This document shows, in pieces, positions 33,531 to 41,767 of a stretch of 49,756 nt of DNA. Under the pieces are notes generated by a model. The model saw nothing but the letters and a program-made list of their open reading frames with translations, made no database searches and was not told where the DNA came from. The translations under genes were made by a program, and so were the position numbers. The DNA is from Rhodospirillales bacterium. Its GTDB lineage: Bacteria; Pseudomonadota; Alphaproteobacteria; Rhodospirillales; JASLLZ01. The first letter of the stretch is position 1, and the number at the start of each line of letters is the position of its first letter. The DNA lies in assembly GCA_030754885.1 (NCBI GenBank), contig JASLZL010000082.1, positions 1-49,756 on the forward strand. The letters run 5' to 3'.

Positions 33531-33651
33531 CAGGACCGCGGCCCCGCCGCCCATCGCCCGATGGTGGCCGGCTGGCGCCGGAACCGCGCTGCATGGTAGA
33601 AACAATCTGCGTCCACCTGTTTCCCGCAACGATTTGACAAGGATATACGGC

Positions 33652-34404
33652 GTGGAAGGCCTAGGCCTGGAAACCCTGTCGTTGGTATTCGCCCTCCTGG
33701 CGCTGGGCGGCGCCGTCAAGGGCGTCACCGGAATCGGCTTGCCCCTGATCGCGGTCTCCGGCGTTGCCAGCGTCACCGACGTGCAGACCGGCGTGACGGT
33801 GATCGTCATTCCCATCGTTGCAACCAATTTGTGGCAGGCGGTTCACGCGGGTTGGCCCGGCGTCCCGCTACGCCGTTTTTGGCCGCTCCTTGTCCCCCTG
33901 ATTGCTGGACTTTGGTGGAGCACGGGCATGGTGGCGACATCGGGCGGGCGCACCCTAAACCTGATCTTGGGCACGACAGTCGTCGTCTTCTCGGTTGTCT
34001 TTGCTATCTCGCCCCGGCTGCGCGTACCGCGCCGGGCCGAGCGTTGGTCAGGAGTGCTGATCGGCACTATCGGAGGTATCATGGGAGGCTTCACGACCGT
34101 CTTTGGGCCGCCCATTTCCATGTATCTCCTGGCCCTCGATCTAAAGAAGGAGGAGTTCGTCCAGGCTGTCGGCATCCTCTTCTTCGCAGGCTCGGCGCCG
34201 ATGATGGTTTTCTATTGGTTCCACGGGGTCTTGCGGCCCGACAACGTCGGTTGGTCGGCCCTTGCCTGCCTGCCGGTTTTTCTCGGTCTGGCTGTGGGCC
34301 AGTGGGTGCGCGGACGGGTTGATCAGGACACCTTTCGCAAGGTTCTTCTGGCGTTGCTCTTCGTGGTCGGCCTGAACCTTTTGCGCCGCGCTTTCCTCGT
34401 CTGA
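33652..34404 (+). CDS. TauE/SafE family anion exporter
   Basis: A 250-residue membrane protein with about eight helices in two halves. The first half has the family GxVKGVTGIGLPL loop (GAVKGVTGIG) and the second half has GGIMGGFTTVFGPP. Members export sulfite, sulfoacetate or similar organic anions. The ATG upstream at 33424 lies in non-coding frame; GTG 33652, with AAGGA eight bases before, begins directly at the first helix. It is convergent with the Mrp operon, 2 bases apart. Confidence 0.85.
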   Translation: MEGLGLETLSLVFALLALGGAVKGVTGIGLPLIAVSGVASVTDVQTGVTVIVIPIVATNLWQAVHAGWPGVPLRRFWPLLVPLIAGLWWSTGMVATSGGRTLNLILGTTVVVFSVVFAISPRLRVPRRAERWSGVLIGTIGGIMGGFTTVFGPPISMYLLALDLKKEEFVQAVGILFFAGSAPMMVFYWFHGVLRPDNVGWSALACLPVFLGLAVGQWVRGRVDQDTFRKVLLALLFVVGLNLLRRAFLV

Positions 34405-34406
34405 AG

Positions 34407-36092
34407 TCAGGTAAAGTTCAGCAGCAGGTAAACGCCGAGCAGGACAATCACCCACAGCACCATGCCGCCAACCGCTACGGTGCGGGCCAGCACGCTTTTG
34501 GGCCCGGTGCGCCGGAAGACGACGGCGATCAGGCGCTCGACGCTTTCTGTCGCCAGGCGCCGCGCCGCGCGGTCGACGGGCCCGAAGACGGCGAGGAAAC
34601 GCCGCACCAGCCACGGCAACAGCTTTCGGTAGACGACGTCGCTGTCGAGGTTCGTCGAGCGCATCTCGGGCGGGTAGAGACCGGTCCGCATGAGCCAGGT
34701 GAAGGCCAGTGCCGAGAAGAAGAGAAGCTGAAGCTGGTTGATCACGTGGGCCGAGGTATAGGGCTGGAAGTCGACCGGGAAGGGCAGGATGGCGTAGAGC
34801 GGCCCCGGCCAGACACCGATGCCGATGCATAGCGCCGCCGCGATGCCCATCGCCAGCAGCATATTCCACGGCGCCTCCTGGACCCGCTTGCCGCTGTCGT
34901 GGGCGAAAAAGGCGAAGAACGGAATCTTGATGCCCGAGTGGTGGAAGACGCCGGCCGAGGCGAACAGCAGCACGGCCCAGATCAGCCAATAACCCTCGTT
35001 CGCCGCGGCGGTGATAATCAGCGCCTTGCTGATGAATCCGCTGAACAGCGGAAAGGCCGAGATTGACGCCGCGCCGACGATGCAGAACGTCGCCGTCAAC
35101 GGCATGGACTTGTAAAGCCCGCCAAGCTCGCTGCCCTTGATGGTGCCGGTACGGAAAAGCACGGCGCCCATCGACATGAACAAAAGCGCCTTGTAGAGGA
35201 TATGGGTGAAGGCGTGGGCCACGGTGCCGTTGACGGACATCTCGGTGCCGATGCCGATGCCCACCACCATGAAGCCGAGCTGGTTGTTGAGGCTGTAGGA
35301 CAACACGCGCCTAAGGTCGTTCTCGATGACGGCGTAGAAGATGGGAAAGGCGGTCATGGTGGCGCCGATCCAGATCAGCATCTCGGTGCCGGCGTAGCCG
35401 CGCGCCAGGGCATAGACCGCAAGCTTGGTGGTGAATACGCTGAGGATGACCGTACCGCTCACCGTCGCTTCCGGGTAGGTGTCCTGCAGCCAGTTGTGCA
35501 AAAAAGGAAAGGCGCACTTGATACCGAAGGCGATGAAGATGAGGGCCGTGCCGGGGCTCGTCACGCCGAGGAGATCAAAGGCGATCGACCCGGTGTCGCG
35601 GACGTTGAGGATTAGCCCGGCCAGCAGCAGGACCCCAGAGCCAACCTGGATGATCAGGAACCGCATGCCGGCGCGATAGGCCCTCTCGGTACCGCGCGCC
35701 CAGATGAGAAACACCGACGAGACCGCCGTCAGCTCCCAAAAGACAAACAGCGTGATCAGATCGCCCGCGAAGACGGCGCCGATGGCGCTGCCGGCGTAAA
35801 CCTGGGCGGCGACCTGCTGCACCGGATCGTTGTCGTTCAGCGCGTAGAGGTTGCCCAGGAAGGCGGCGAAGAAGAAGATGTACGAGAACACCCGGCTCAG
35901 GCGGTCGACCCGGAGCAGCTCAAGACCGTAGCCCATGAAGTCGACCTGCCAGTGGAGGCCCGGCTCGAGCGCGAACGCGTACCCCAGGCCGACCAGCGGC
36001 AGGGCCAACAGGTAGGCGGTGCGCAGGCGCCCCTGCAGGAGTGGGATTGGCAGGGCGCCAAAAATGAGGATGAGCGCCGGGTTAGTCGTCAT
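34407..36092 (-). CDS. Mrp-type antiporter large subunit (NuoL/M/N family), third copy
   Basis: A 561-residue membrane protein of the proton-conducting NuoL/MrpA/MrpD superfamily. Key residues appear as the Glu in LFVFWELTAVSS and the Lys in GIKCAFPFLHNWL, followed by helix-7 Lys in FTTKLAVYALARG and NDLRRVLSYSLNNQLGF. It has around 14 helices plus a C-terminal amphipathic tail. It is the last gene of the operon and overlaps the 82-residue protein by 11 bases. It could replace the N-terminal (NuoL-like) part of canonical MrpA. Confidence 0.87.
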   Translation of the reverse strand: MTTNPALILIFGALPIPLLQGRLRTAYLLALPLVGLGYAFALEPGLHWQVDFMGYGLELLRVDRLSRVFSYIFFFAAFLGNLYALNDNDPVQQVAAQVYAGSAIGAVFAGDLITLFVFWELTAVSSVFLIWARGTERAYRAGMRFLIIQVGSGVLLLAGLILNVRDTGSIAFDLLGVTSPGTALIFIAFGIKCAFPFLHNWLQDTYPEATVSGTVILSVFTTKLAVYALARGYAGTEMLIWIGATMTAFPIFYAVIENDLRRVLSYSLNNQLGFMVVGIGIGTEMSVNGTVAHAFTHILYKALLFMSMGAVLFRTGTIKGSELGGLYKSMPLTATFCIVGAASISAFPLFSGFISKALIITAAANEGYWLIWAVLLFASAGVFHHSGIKIPFFAFFAHDSGKRVQEAPWNMLLAMGIAAALCIGIGVWPGPLYAILPFPVDFQPYTSAHVINQLQLLFFSALAFTWLMRTGLYPPEMRSTNLDSDVVYRKLLPWLVRRFLAVFGPVDRAARRLATESVERLIAVVFRRTGPKSVLARTVAVGGMVLWVIVLLGVYLLLNFT

Positions 36093-36330
36093 AATAGTCT
36101 TCCCCGCGCTTGATCACGATGCGCATCGCCTTAGCGGCCAGCACCAGCCCGACGCAGACGACGAATCCGAACAGGCCGAAGAAGCCGAAATAGGTTTCGG
36201 CGATGAAGTGGGGGTGCTTGTCGTAGAAGGCGTCGGCGACGAACAGCAAGGCGCACAGCGCAACCAGGCCCCACACCACTTTGGTAACGTTGCGCCGATC
36301 GTCGAGCCAGTACTTTCGTTCGTCTCGCAT
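36082..36330 (-). CDS. Small two-helix protein of the Mrp operon
   Basis: An 82-residue protein with a charged N-terminus and two membrane helices (VVWGLVALCALLFVADAF and FGLFGFVVCVGLVLAA), ending in an acidic KRGEDYYDD. ATG 36330 is 5 bases after the previous stop, and its 3' end overlaps the next gene by 11 bases, so it is co-translated with the antiporter subunits. I do not know its family; it may be an accessory subunit. The long open frame upstream is antiporter gene sequence in another frame. Confidence 0.75.
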   Translation of the reverse strand: MRDERKYWLDDRRNVTKVVWGLVALCALLFVADAFYDKHPHFIAETYFGFFGLFGFVVCVGLVLAAKAMRIVIKRGEDYYDD

Positions 36331-36335
36331 GGGAC

Positions 36336-37814
36336 TCACTTGCCGAGCATGGGCTGGAGGAAGGCCAGGATCCGGTCGGCGTAGAAGAACAGCACGACAC
36401 ATCCGAGCGCGGTCAGCGACAGCGCGCCAACGCAGGGAAGCGGCGCTTCGCGGATGGGGGCGTCGCCCCCCGTCACCGATCCGTCGGTGCTCTCGGGGGC
36501 GAAGAAGAAGCCCCTGACGACCACCGGCATCAGATAGGCGATGTTGAGCAGAGACGAGATCATAAAGACGGCAACGAAGACCACTTGCTCGGTGCTTGCG
36601 GCGCCGAGCGCCAGGTACCACTTGCTCCACATGCCGCCCATCGGCGGCAGGCCGATGAGGCTAAGTGAGCCGATGAAGAAGGCGAAAGTGGTGACCGGCA
36701 TGGTCCGCCCGATGCCACGCATCTGGCTGACCTCGGTCTTGTGGGTGGCGACCATGATGGCGCCGGCACAAAAGAACAACGTGATCTTGCCGAAGGCGTG
36801 CATGGCGATGTGCATGCCGCCGCCGAGGACGCTCCAGGAATTGGCCAGCATTGCTCCGAGGACGATATAGGATAGTTGGCTGACCGTCGAATAGGCCAGC
36901 CGGAGCTTGAGGTTGTCCATCCTAAGCGCCACCAGCGAGGCGATGATGACCGTCGTCGCCGCCACATAGGCCAGCCACTGGTTGAAATCCAGGCCGTCCA
37001 GAAGGTCGAGGCCGAAGATGTAGATGGTCACCTTGAGCACCGTGAACACCCCCGCCTTGACCACGGCGACCGCATGCAGCAATGCGCTGACCGGCGTCGG
37101 CGCCACCATGGCGGCGGGCAGCCAGCGGTGGAACGGCATCAGCGCCACCTTGCCGATGCCGAACACGTAGAGGAAGAGAAGGATGCCGACTACCGGTCCC
37201 TCGACCCGTCCGGCGAGGATGCCGCCCGGCGTGAAGTCCAGGGTCCCGGCGGCGTTCCAGGTCCAAAGAATCGCCAACAACTGGAACGCGATCGAGGTGC
37301 CGAGCAAGAGGCCTAAGTAAACCCGCCCGGCGCGCATGGCCTCAGGCGTGCCGGCGTGGGTGACCAGGGGATAGGTAGAAAGCGTCAGCGACTCGTAGAA
37401 AATGAACAAGGTCAGCATATTGGCGGAAAACGCGATGCCCATGGTGCTGGCCAGGGCGACAGCGAAGCAGACGTAGAAGCGGGTCTGGTTGTGTTCGCCG
37501 TGGCCGCGCATGTAGCCGATGGAATAGACCGAGGTGACGATCCACAGGAAACTGGCGACGGCGGCGAACAGGGCGCCGAGGGGTTCGACCTCCAGGGCGA
37601 TGGCGAGGCCCGGCATCATCTCGACCACGGTGACGGCGGGGCGCCCGCCCGCCGCGACCTCGGGCAGCAGCGAGGCGACCAGCGCGAACAGGGTGGCGGC
37701 GCTGACCAGGGTCACGGTCTCGCGCAGGTTGGGCCGCGATCCACATACCGCGATGAGCCCGGCGCCACCAAGCGGTACCGCCATCGAGAGCAAGATGGTG
37801 GTCTCGGCACTCAT
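36336..37814 (-). CDS. MrpD-like antiporter subunit (NuoL/M/N family), second copy
   Basis: A 492-residue NuoN/MrpD-type protein. The helix-5 Glu is in LFIFYESLTLSTY, and the helix-7 and helix-8 Lys/His region is GKVALMPFHRWLP followed by VSALLHAVAVVKAG; NLKLRLAYSTVSQLSY follows. Its ATG 37814 overlaps the stop of the upstream mrpD as ATGA. It would form one cation/proton channel of the Mrp complex. The open frame upstream to 38234 is only a shifted reading of mrpD. Confidence 0.88.
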   Translation of the reverse strand: MSAETTILLSMAVPLGGAGLIAVCGSRPNLRETVTLVSAATLFALVASLLPEVAAGGRPAVTVVEMMPGLAIALEVEPLGALFAAVASFLWIVTSVYSIGYMRGHGEHNQTRFYVCFAVALASTMGIAFSANMLTLFIFYESLTLSTYPLVTHAGTPEAMRAGRVYLGLLLGTSIAFQLLAILWTWNAAGTLDFTPGGILAGRVEGPVVGILLFLYVFGIGKVALMPFHRWLPAAMVAPTPVSALLHAVAVVKAGVFTVLKVTIYIFGLDLLDGLDFNQWLAYVAATTVIIASLVALRMDNLKLRLAYSTVSQLSYIVLGAMLANSWSVLGGGMHIAMHAFGKITLFFCAGAIMVATHKTEVSQMRGIGRTMPVTTFAFFIGSLSLIGLPPMGGMWSKWYLALGAASTEQVVFVAVFMISSLLNIAYLMPVVVRGFFFAPESTDGSVTGGDAPIREAPLPCVGALSLTALGCVVLFFYADRILAFLQPMLGK

Positions 37815-39292
37815 GGGCTTACACCCAGCAGGGTGGCCGCGGCGGCACGGGCGATGGTGACGGTCTGTTCGGCCCGTGCACCGAAATAGACGCAGGCGCC
37901 GGCCAGCACCCAAAGCGGGACCAGCATGGAAGCCGGGGCCTCGGCAATGTCGGCGGCGCCCTCGGGCACCGGCCGAAAGTAGCTCACTTCGACGATGCGC
38001 CAGACGTAGATCACGGCGAGGAGAGAGGTCAGCAAGATAATGACCGCCAGCGGCCACCAGCCCCGTTCCAGGGCCGCTTGGATTAAGGTCCACTTGCTGA
38101 CGAAGCCGACCGTCAGCGGCACGCCGATCAGGCTCAAGCCGCCGAGAACGAAGGCCGCCATGGTCAGCGGCATGCGCCGGCCGATACCGTCGAGGTCGCG
38201 GACGTGGGCGGAGCCTAAGCGTAGGACGACACACCCGAGCGCGAGAAAGAGCGCGCCTTTCATGAGGGCGTGGTTGAACAAGTGAATAATGCCGCCACTC
38301 AGGCCCGTCACGCTGGCGATGGAGATGCCGAGCACCATGTAGCCGATTTGCGCGATCGACGAATAGGCCAACATGCGCTTCACGTTGTTCTGGTAAACGG
38401 CCACCAACGAACCGGCGAACATGGCGACGATGGCGAGGCCCATGAGAACCTCGCGGACCGCCATGGTCTCAAAAACGTCGATACCGCCGAAAATGGTGAA
38501 ATAAATGCGGATCAAGGCATAGACCGCCACTTTGGTCGCCGTCGCGGCCAGGAACGCCGTCACCACCGACGGCGCGAAGGCGTAGGCGTTGGGAAGCCAA
38601 AGGTGAAGCGGAAAAAGGGCTAGTTTTAAGCTAATGCCGACGGTGAGGAAGGCCAGCGCCGTCAGGATGGTCCGCGTCTCGGCAACGGCCGGAAGGCGCT
38701 CGGCCAGGTCGGCCATATTGAGGGTGCCGGTCATCATGTAGAGAAGGCCGACACCGATGATATAGAAGGTGGCGCCGATAGTGCCCATGATGAGATATCG
38801 ATAGGCCGCCATCAACGCCCTGCGGTCGGCGCCCATGCTGACCAAAACGTAGGACGACAGCGAGGCAATCTCGAGGAAAACGAACAGGTTGAAGGCGTCG
38901 CCGGTGATGGCGATACCGAGCATCCCGGTCAGGCACAGACAATACATGCAATAGAAAAGGTAGGCACGGTCCGAGGGCACCTCGCGCTCGACGCTGGCGC
39001 GGGCATAGGGTATGACCACGGCGCCGATGGTCGAGACGATGACGAGGACGAAGGCGCTCACCATATCGACCCGGTATTCGATGCCCCAAGGTGGCGCCCA
39101 GTCGCCGAGCGGATATGAAATGGGGCCGCCGGCCTGAACCTGTCCCAAGAGCGCCACAGCGACCGCGAAGCTGCACCAACTGGCCACCAGCGACACAAAC
39201 CACGCCCCGGACGCACGGTGTAGAAGAATGCACAGAGGCGCCGCCATGAGCGGTATCACAACCTGCAAGGCCGGCAGGTGTTCGGCGATCAA
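37811..39292 (-). CDS. mrpD: Na+/H+ antiporter subunit MrpD
   Basis: A 493-residue MrpD. Helix 5 has NLFVFLEIASLSSYVL with the essential Glu, then LKLALFPLHLWLPNAY and TATKVAVYALIR with the transport Lys. NVKRMLAYSSIAQIGYM and HLFNHALMKGALFL are typical of the family. It overlaps mrpC (39289-39292, ATGA) and the next subunit (ATGA), so the operon is tightly coupled. It exchanges Na+ or K+ for H+ as part of the membrane complex. Confidence 0.9.
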   Translation of the reverse strand: MIAEHLPALQVVIPLMAAPLCILLHRASGAWFVSLVASWCSFAVAVALLGQVQAGGPISYPLGDWAPPWGIEYRVDMVSAFVLVIVSTIGAVVIPYARASVEREVPSDRAYLFYCMYCLCLTGMLGIAITGDAFNLFVFLEIASLSSYVLVSMGADRRALMAAYRYLIMGTIGATFYIIGVGLLYMMTGTLNMADLAERLPAVAETRTILTALAFLTVGISLKLALFPLHLWLPNAYAFAPSVVTAFLAATATKVAVYALIRIYFTIFGGIDVFETMAVREVLMGLAIVAMFAGSLVAVYQNNVKRMLAYSSIAQIGYMVLGISIASVTGLSGGIIHLFNHALMKGALFLALGCVVLRLGSAHVRDLDGIGRRMPLTMAAFVLGGLSLIGVPLTVGFVSKWTLIQAALERGWWPLAVIILLTSLLAVIYVWRIVEVSYFRPVPEGAADIAEAPASMLVPLWVLAGACVYFGARAEQTVTIARAAAATLLGVSP

Positions 39293-39642
39293 GGTTCCTC
39301 CTCCTGGGCGTCGATGTCGTCCTCTTCAATGGTGCCGTAGGCATGGCGAATGCGCACCACCAACGCCAAGGCAAGCGCCATCGTAGCAACGCCGACGACG
39401 ATCGCAGTGAGGATGAGGACGTGGGGCAGGGGATTGCCGTAAACCTGGATGCCAGGGTCAAGTATGGGCGCCGTGCCACCCTTGACCTTGCTCATGGATA
39501 TATAAAAGACGAAGACCGAGACCTGGAAGATGTTGAGCCCCACTACCTTCTTGATCAGGTTGTTTTGGGCGATGACGACGTAGAATCCAGTCATCATCAG
39601 AACGACCACGATCCAATAGTTGTAGAGGCCGAGCACATTCAT
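39289..39642 (-). CDS. mrpC: Na+/H+ antiporter subunit MrpC (NuoK-like)
   Basis: A 117-residue NuoK-like protein with three helices: NYWIVVVLMMTGFYVVIA, then GLNIFQVSVFVFYIS, then HVLILTAIVVGVATMALALAL. QNNLIKKVVGLNIFQ is the usual MrpC signature, and the tail is acidic (EEDDIDAQEEE). The stop overlaps mrpD by 4 bases, and mrpB ends 3 bases upstream of its start. Confidence 0.9.
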   Translation of the reverse strand: MNVLGLYNYWIVVVLMMTGFYVVIAQNNLIKKVVGLNIFQVSVFVFYISMSKVKGGTAPILDPGIQVYGNPLPHVLILTAIVVGVATMALALALVVRIRHAYGTIEEDDIDAQEEEP

Positions 39643-39645
39643 GGC

Positions 39646-40062
39646 TCAGCGTTCCTCGCCGGCGAAGACGTAGAAGACGGTGATCATGGCGGCGGCGACT
39701 GTAATGCCGACGCCAAGCTCGATAAGCGTGATGCCAAGGTGTTGGCCGGTGGTTGGAACCTCGGCCAGGACCGAATAATTGAGGTAGCGTCCGCCAAGGA
39801 ACATCCCCGCCACGCCGACCCCGGCGTAAAGCAATAGGCCGAGCGCCAGCGCCACCCGGCTGACGACCGCCGGAACCGCCCGGCGTGCCGATTCAATATT
39901 GACGATGAGTGCATAGAGGATGAATGCGCTGCCGAAGATGACGCCGGCCTGGAAACCGCCGCCGGGCCCGAAGTCGCCGTGGAACTGTACGTAAAGGGCA
40001 AACAAAAGGATGCACGGAATGAGCAACTTGGAGGCGACCCTGAGAATAATGTTACCGCGCAT
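39646..40062 (-). CDS. mrpB: Na+/H+ antiporter subunit MrpB (MnhB domain)
   Basis: A 138-residue protein with four helices and the MnhB signature FHGDFGPGGGFQAGVI, where a Gly-rich turn follows helix 1. It ends in a membrane helix (VAAAMITVFYVFAG). ATG 40062 overlaps the upstream MrpA-C-like gene by 11 bases; the longer open frame is that gene in another frame. Confidence 0.9.
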   Translation of the reverse strand: MRGNIILRVASKLLIPCILLFALYVQFHGDFGPGGGFQAGVIFGSAFILYALIVNIESARRAVPAVVSRVALALGLLLYAGVGVAGMFLGGRYLNYSVLAEVPTTGQHLGITLIELGVGITVAAAMITVFYVFAGEER

Positions 40063-40591
40063 CTTGGTCTCCACCCGTGGTCTGCGATCCTTTGCGGCGG
40101 CGGGTTCGGCGGCTGCGCCCGATGAGGGCAAGGACGCCGGCCGTGGCGGTGAAGATGACGGTGACCTCGCCCAGGGTGTCGTAGCCGCGATAGCTGGCCA
40201 GTACCGAGGTAACGATATTGGGGACGCCGACCTCGCGCCCGGACTCCTCGATGTAGCGCGGCGCCACGTGCTGGTGGATGGGCGCCCCGGGGTCCCCGTA
40301 CCTTGGCATATCGAGCGTACCGTAGATGAGCACCGCGCCGGTCACCACGACCATAAGGAATGGCGCCAAGGAGCGTCGCCGGGTTACCTTCTCGCGGCCG
40401 GTGGTCAGGGCCAGGGTTTCCAACATGAGCACGGTGGCGATGCCGGCGCCGACGGCGGCCTCGGTGAAGGCGACGTCGACGGCGTCCATGACCACGTAGA
40501 GCGACGCCGCGGTAAGGGTGAACAGGCCCGACAGCATGACAACACCGAACAGGTCGCGCAATCGGACCAGCGCCACGCCGATCACTGCCAT
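40052..40591 (-). CDS. MrpA C-terminal-like subunit (DUF4040 plus MbhE domain)
   Basis: A 179-residue protein equivalent to the C-terminal part of MrpA. Residues ~1-60 are a DUF4040/MbhD domain (DAVDVAFTEAAVGAG), and residues ~75-165 an MbhE-like domain with SYRGYDTLGEVTVIFTA. In standard Mrp operons this part is fused behind a NuoL-like domain; here it is a separate gene. The frame is open above ATG 40591 and the extra residues (LIHIALLLF) would complete the first helix; CTG 40618 there overlaps the mrpG stop as CTGA. The true start is therefore uncertain. Confidence 0.85.
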   Translation of the reverse strand: MAVIGVALVRLRDLFGVVMLSGLFTLTAASLYVVMDAVDVAFTEAAVGAGIATVLMLETLALTTGREKVTRRRSLAPFLMVVVTGAVLIYGTLDMPRYGDPGAPIHQHVAPRYIEESGREVGVPNIVTSVLASYRGYDTLGEVTVIFTATAGVLALIGRSRRTRRRKGSQTTGGDQDAR

Positions 40592-40614
40592 GAAAAGTAG
40601 AAGCGCTATATGGA

Positions 40615-40956
40615 TCAGATCTTCGATGGGACGTCTTCCTCGTCGCTGTCGCCCTGGATTTTGGGGGTGAGGCCACTTTTCAGAGCCGCTTGGGCGAGGG
40701 CATGGGTGGCCGTCGGCGTTGTGTAGAACAAGAAGGCGAAAATCAGGAACAGCTTGACCGTTACCAAGGTAAAGCCGGACTGAACCATGAGGCCGGCCAG
40801 GATCATTCCTGCCCCCATGGTGTCGATAATGCCGCCGGCATGCATACGCGCGAAAACGTCGGGCAGGCGAATGATGCCGACGGCACCGATGAGCGCCAGA
40901 ATTGACCCACCGGCGAGCAGCATTCCGCTAAGGATATCGACCAACAGATCCATCAC
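40615..40956 (-). CDS. mrpG: Na+/H+ antiporter subunit MrpG
   Basis: A 113-residue MnhG protein with three helices. It carries LAGGSILALIGAVGIIRLPDVFARMHAGG, of which GIIRLPDVFARMHA is the family signature, then a second helix (MGAGMILAGLMV) and FYTTPTATHALAQAAL. The C-terminus is acidic. Its ATG overlaps mrpF by 4 bases. Confidence 0.92.
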   Translation of the reverse strand: MMDLLVDILSGMLLAGGSILALIGAVGIIRLPDVFARMHAGGIIDTMGAGMILAGLMVQSGFTLVTVKLFLIFAFLFYTTPTATHALAQAALKSGLTPKIQGDSDEEDVPSKI

Positions 40957-41243
40957 AGGTCTCCTTTGTCATCTCCACGCCCCGGCCGCATGCCGGGTGT
41001 CATGGTGACGTATTTGGTTACCGCGATGACGCCGATGAAGGTGATCAGGGCATAGGCTAGGGCGATATCCAGGAATTCGGGTCGACCGGTGAGGAAGCCG
41101 TGAACGGCGATGAGAACCACGGTCAGGGTGCCGAAGGCATTGACCGAGACGATGCGGTCGTAAACAGTCGGCCCCATAAGCGCCCTGACCAGGGCAAGCG
41201 CCATGGTGACCAGGACGGCGGCAGTGGTAGCAGCGAGCATCAT
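40953..41243 (-). CDS. mrpF: Na+/H+ antiporter subunit MrpF
   Basis: A 96-residue MnhF protein with three helices. GPTVYDRIVSVNAFG is the family signature after helix 1, and LDIALAYALITFIGVIAV is the last helix. The start overlaps mrpE and the stop overlaps mrpG, each by 4 bases (ATGA), so the three are translationally coupled. Confidence 0.92.
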   Translation of the reverse strand: MMLAATTAAVLVTMALALVRALMGPTVYDRIVSVNAFGTLTVVLIAVHGFLTGRPEFLDIALAYALITFIGVIAVTKYVTMTPGMRPGRGDDKGDL

Positions 41244-41737
41244 GACGTTTCCCCCGCTCCGTCTGAGAGACCTTCCATGATCATAGCTCGGCGGTTCATG
41301 TCGCCATTCAACAGACCCTCGGCGGCGCCCGGGGTCAATGCGTGGACCTCAATTGTCTCGCCTTCTACGGCCAGGGTCACAGTGCCCGGCGTAAGAGTGA
41401 TGGAATTCGCGTAGATGACGCGGCCCAGGTCGCTCTTCTGGCCGGCCTTGAGGCGCAGCACGGTGGGGCGGATAGGCATCCGAGGTCGAACGATGGCTCG
41501 GGCAACGTCGATGTTTGCCTTGAAAATCTCGATCAGGAGCCACGCCCAATAGGGGATGGCCCTCCAAATCAGGTGGATGGGGTGGCCTTCGGGGTCGACA
41601 AGATCCATGCGCCAGGCGATGAGGACCACGGCGAGGACCGACACTAGCCCCAAACCGAGCAGCAGCAGTGCCGTGTGGCCCGACAACAACAACCAGAGAA
41701 TTATAAGAACCAGCCCAAGACTGAAAGCGCGCAACAC
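41240..41737 (-). CDS. mrpE: Na+/H+ antiporter subunit MrpE
   Basis: A 165-residue MnhE protein: two N-terminal helices (LGLVLIILWLLLSGHTAL, LLLGLGLVSVLAVVLI), then a cytoplasmic domain with SDLGRVIYANSITLTPGTV and IEVHAL, which are standard for the family. It is the first gene of the ten-gene antiporter operon and follows nhaD by 30 bases on the same strand, so NhaD may share the transcript. Confidence 0.92.
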   Translation of the reverse strand: MLRAFSLGLVLIILWLLLSGHTALLLLGLGLVSVLAVVLIAWRMDLVDPEGHPIHLIWRAIPYWAWLLIEIFKANIDVARAIVRPRMPIRPTVLRLKAGQKSDLGRVIYANSITLTPGTVTLAVEGETIEVHALTPGAAEGLLNGDMNRRAMIMEGLSDGAGETS

Positions 41738-41767
41738 CCCCTGTCTCCTCGTTAGCCCAACAAGGCG

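Noticed and set aside
32502-33827. Long 441-codon antisense ORF
   Set aside because: It is antisense to the 2-hydroxyacid dehydrogenase, with no domain; GC-rich genes often leave the opposite frame open.
34141-34989. Minus-strand 282-codon ORF
   Set aside because: It spans the 3' ends of two convergent genes in a wrong frame and is Arg/Ala-rich.
37815-38234. N-terminal extension of the second MrpD-like subunit
   Set aside because: Pro/Arg-rich translation out of frame within mrpD; the proper start is ATG 37814.
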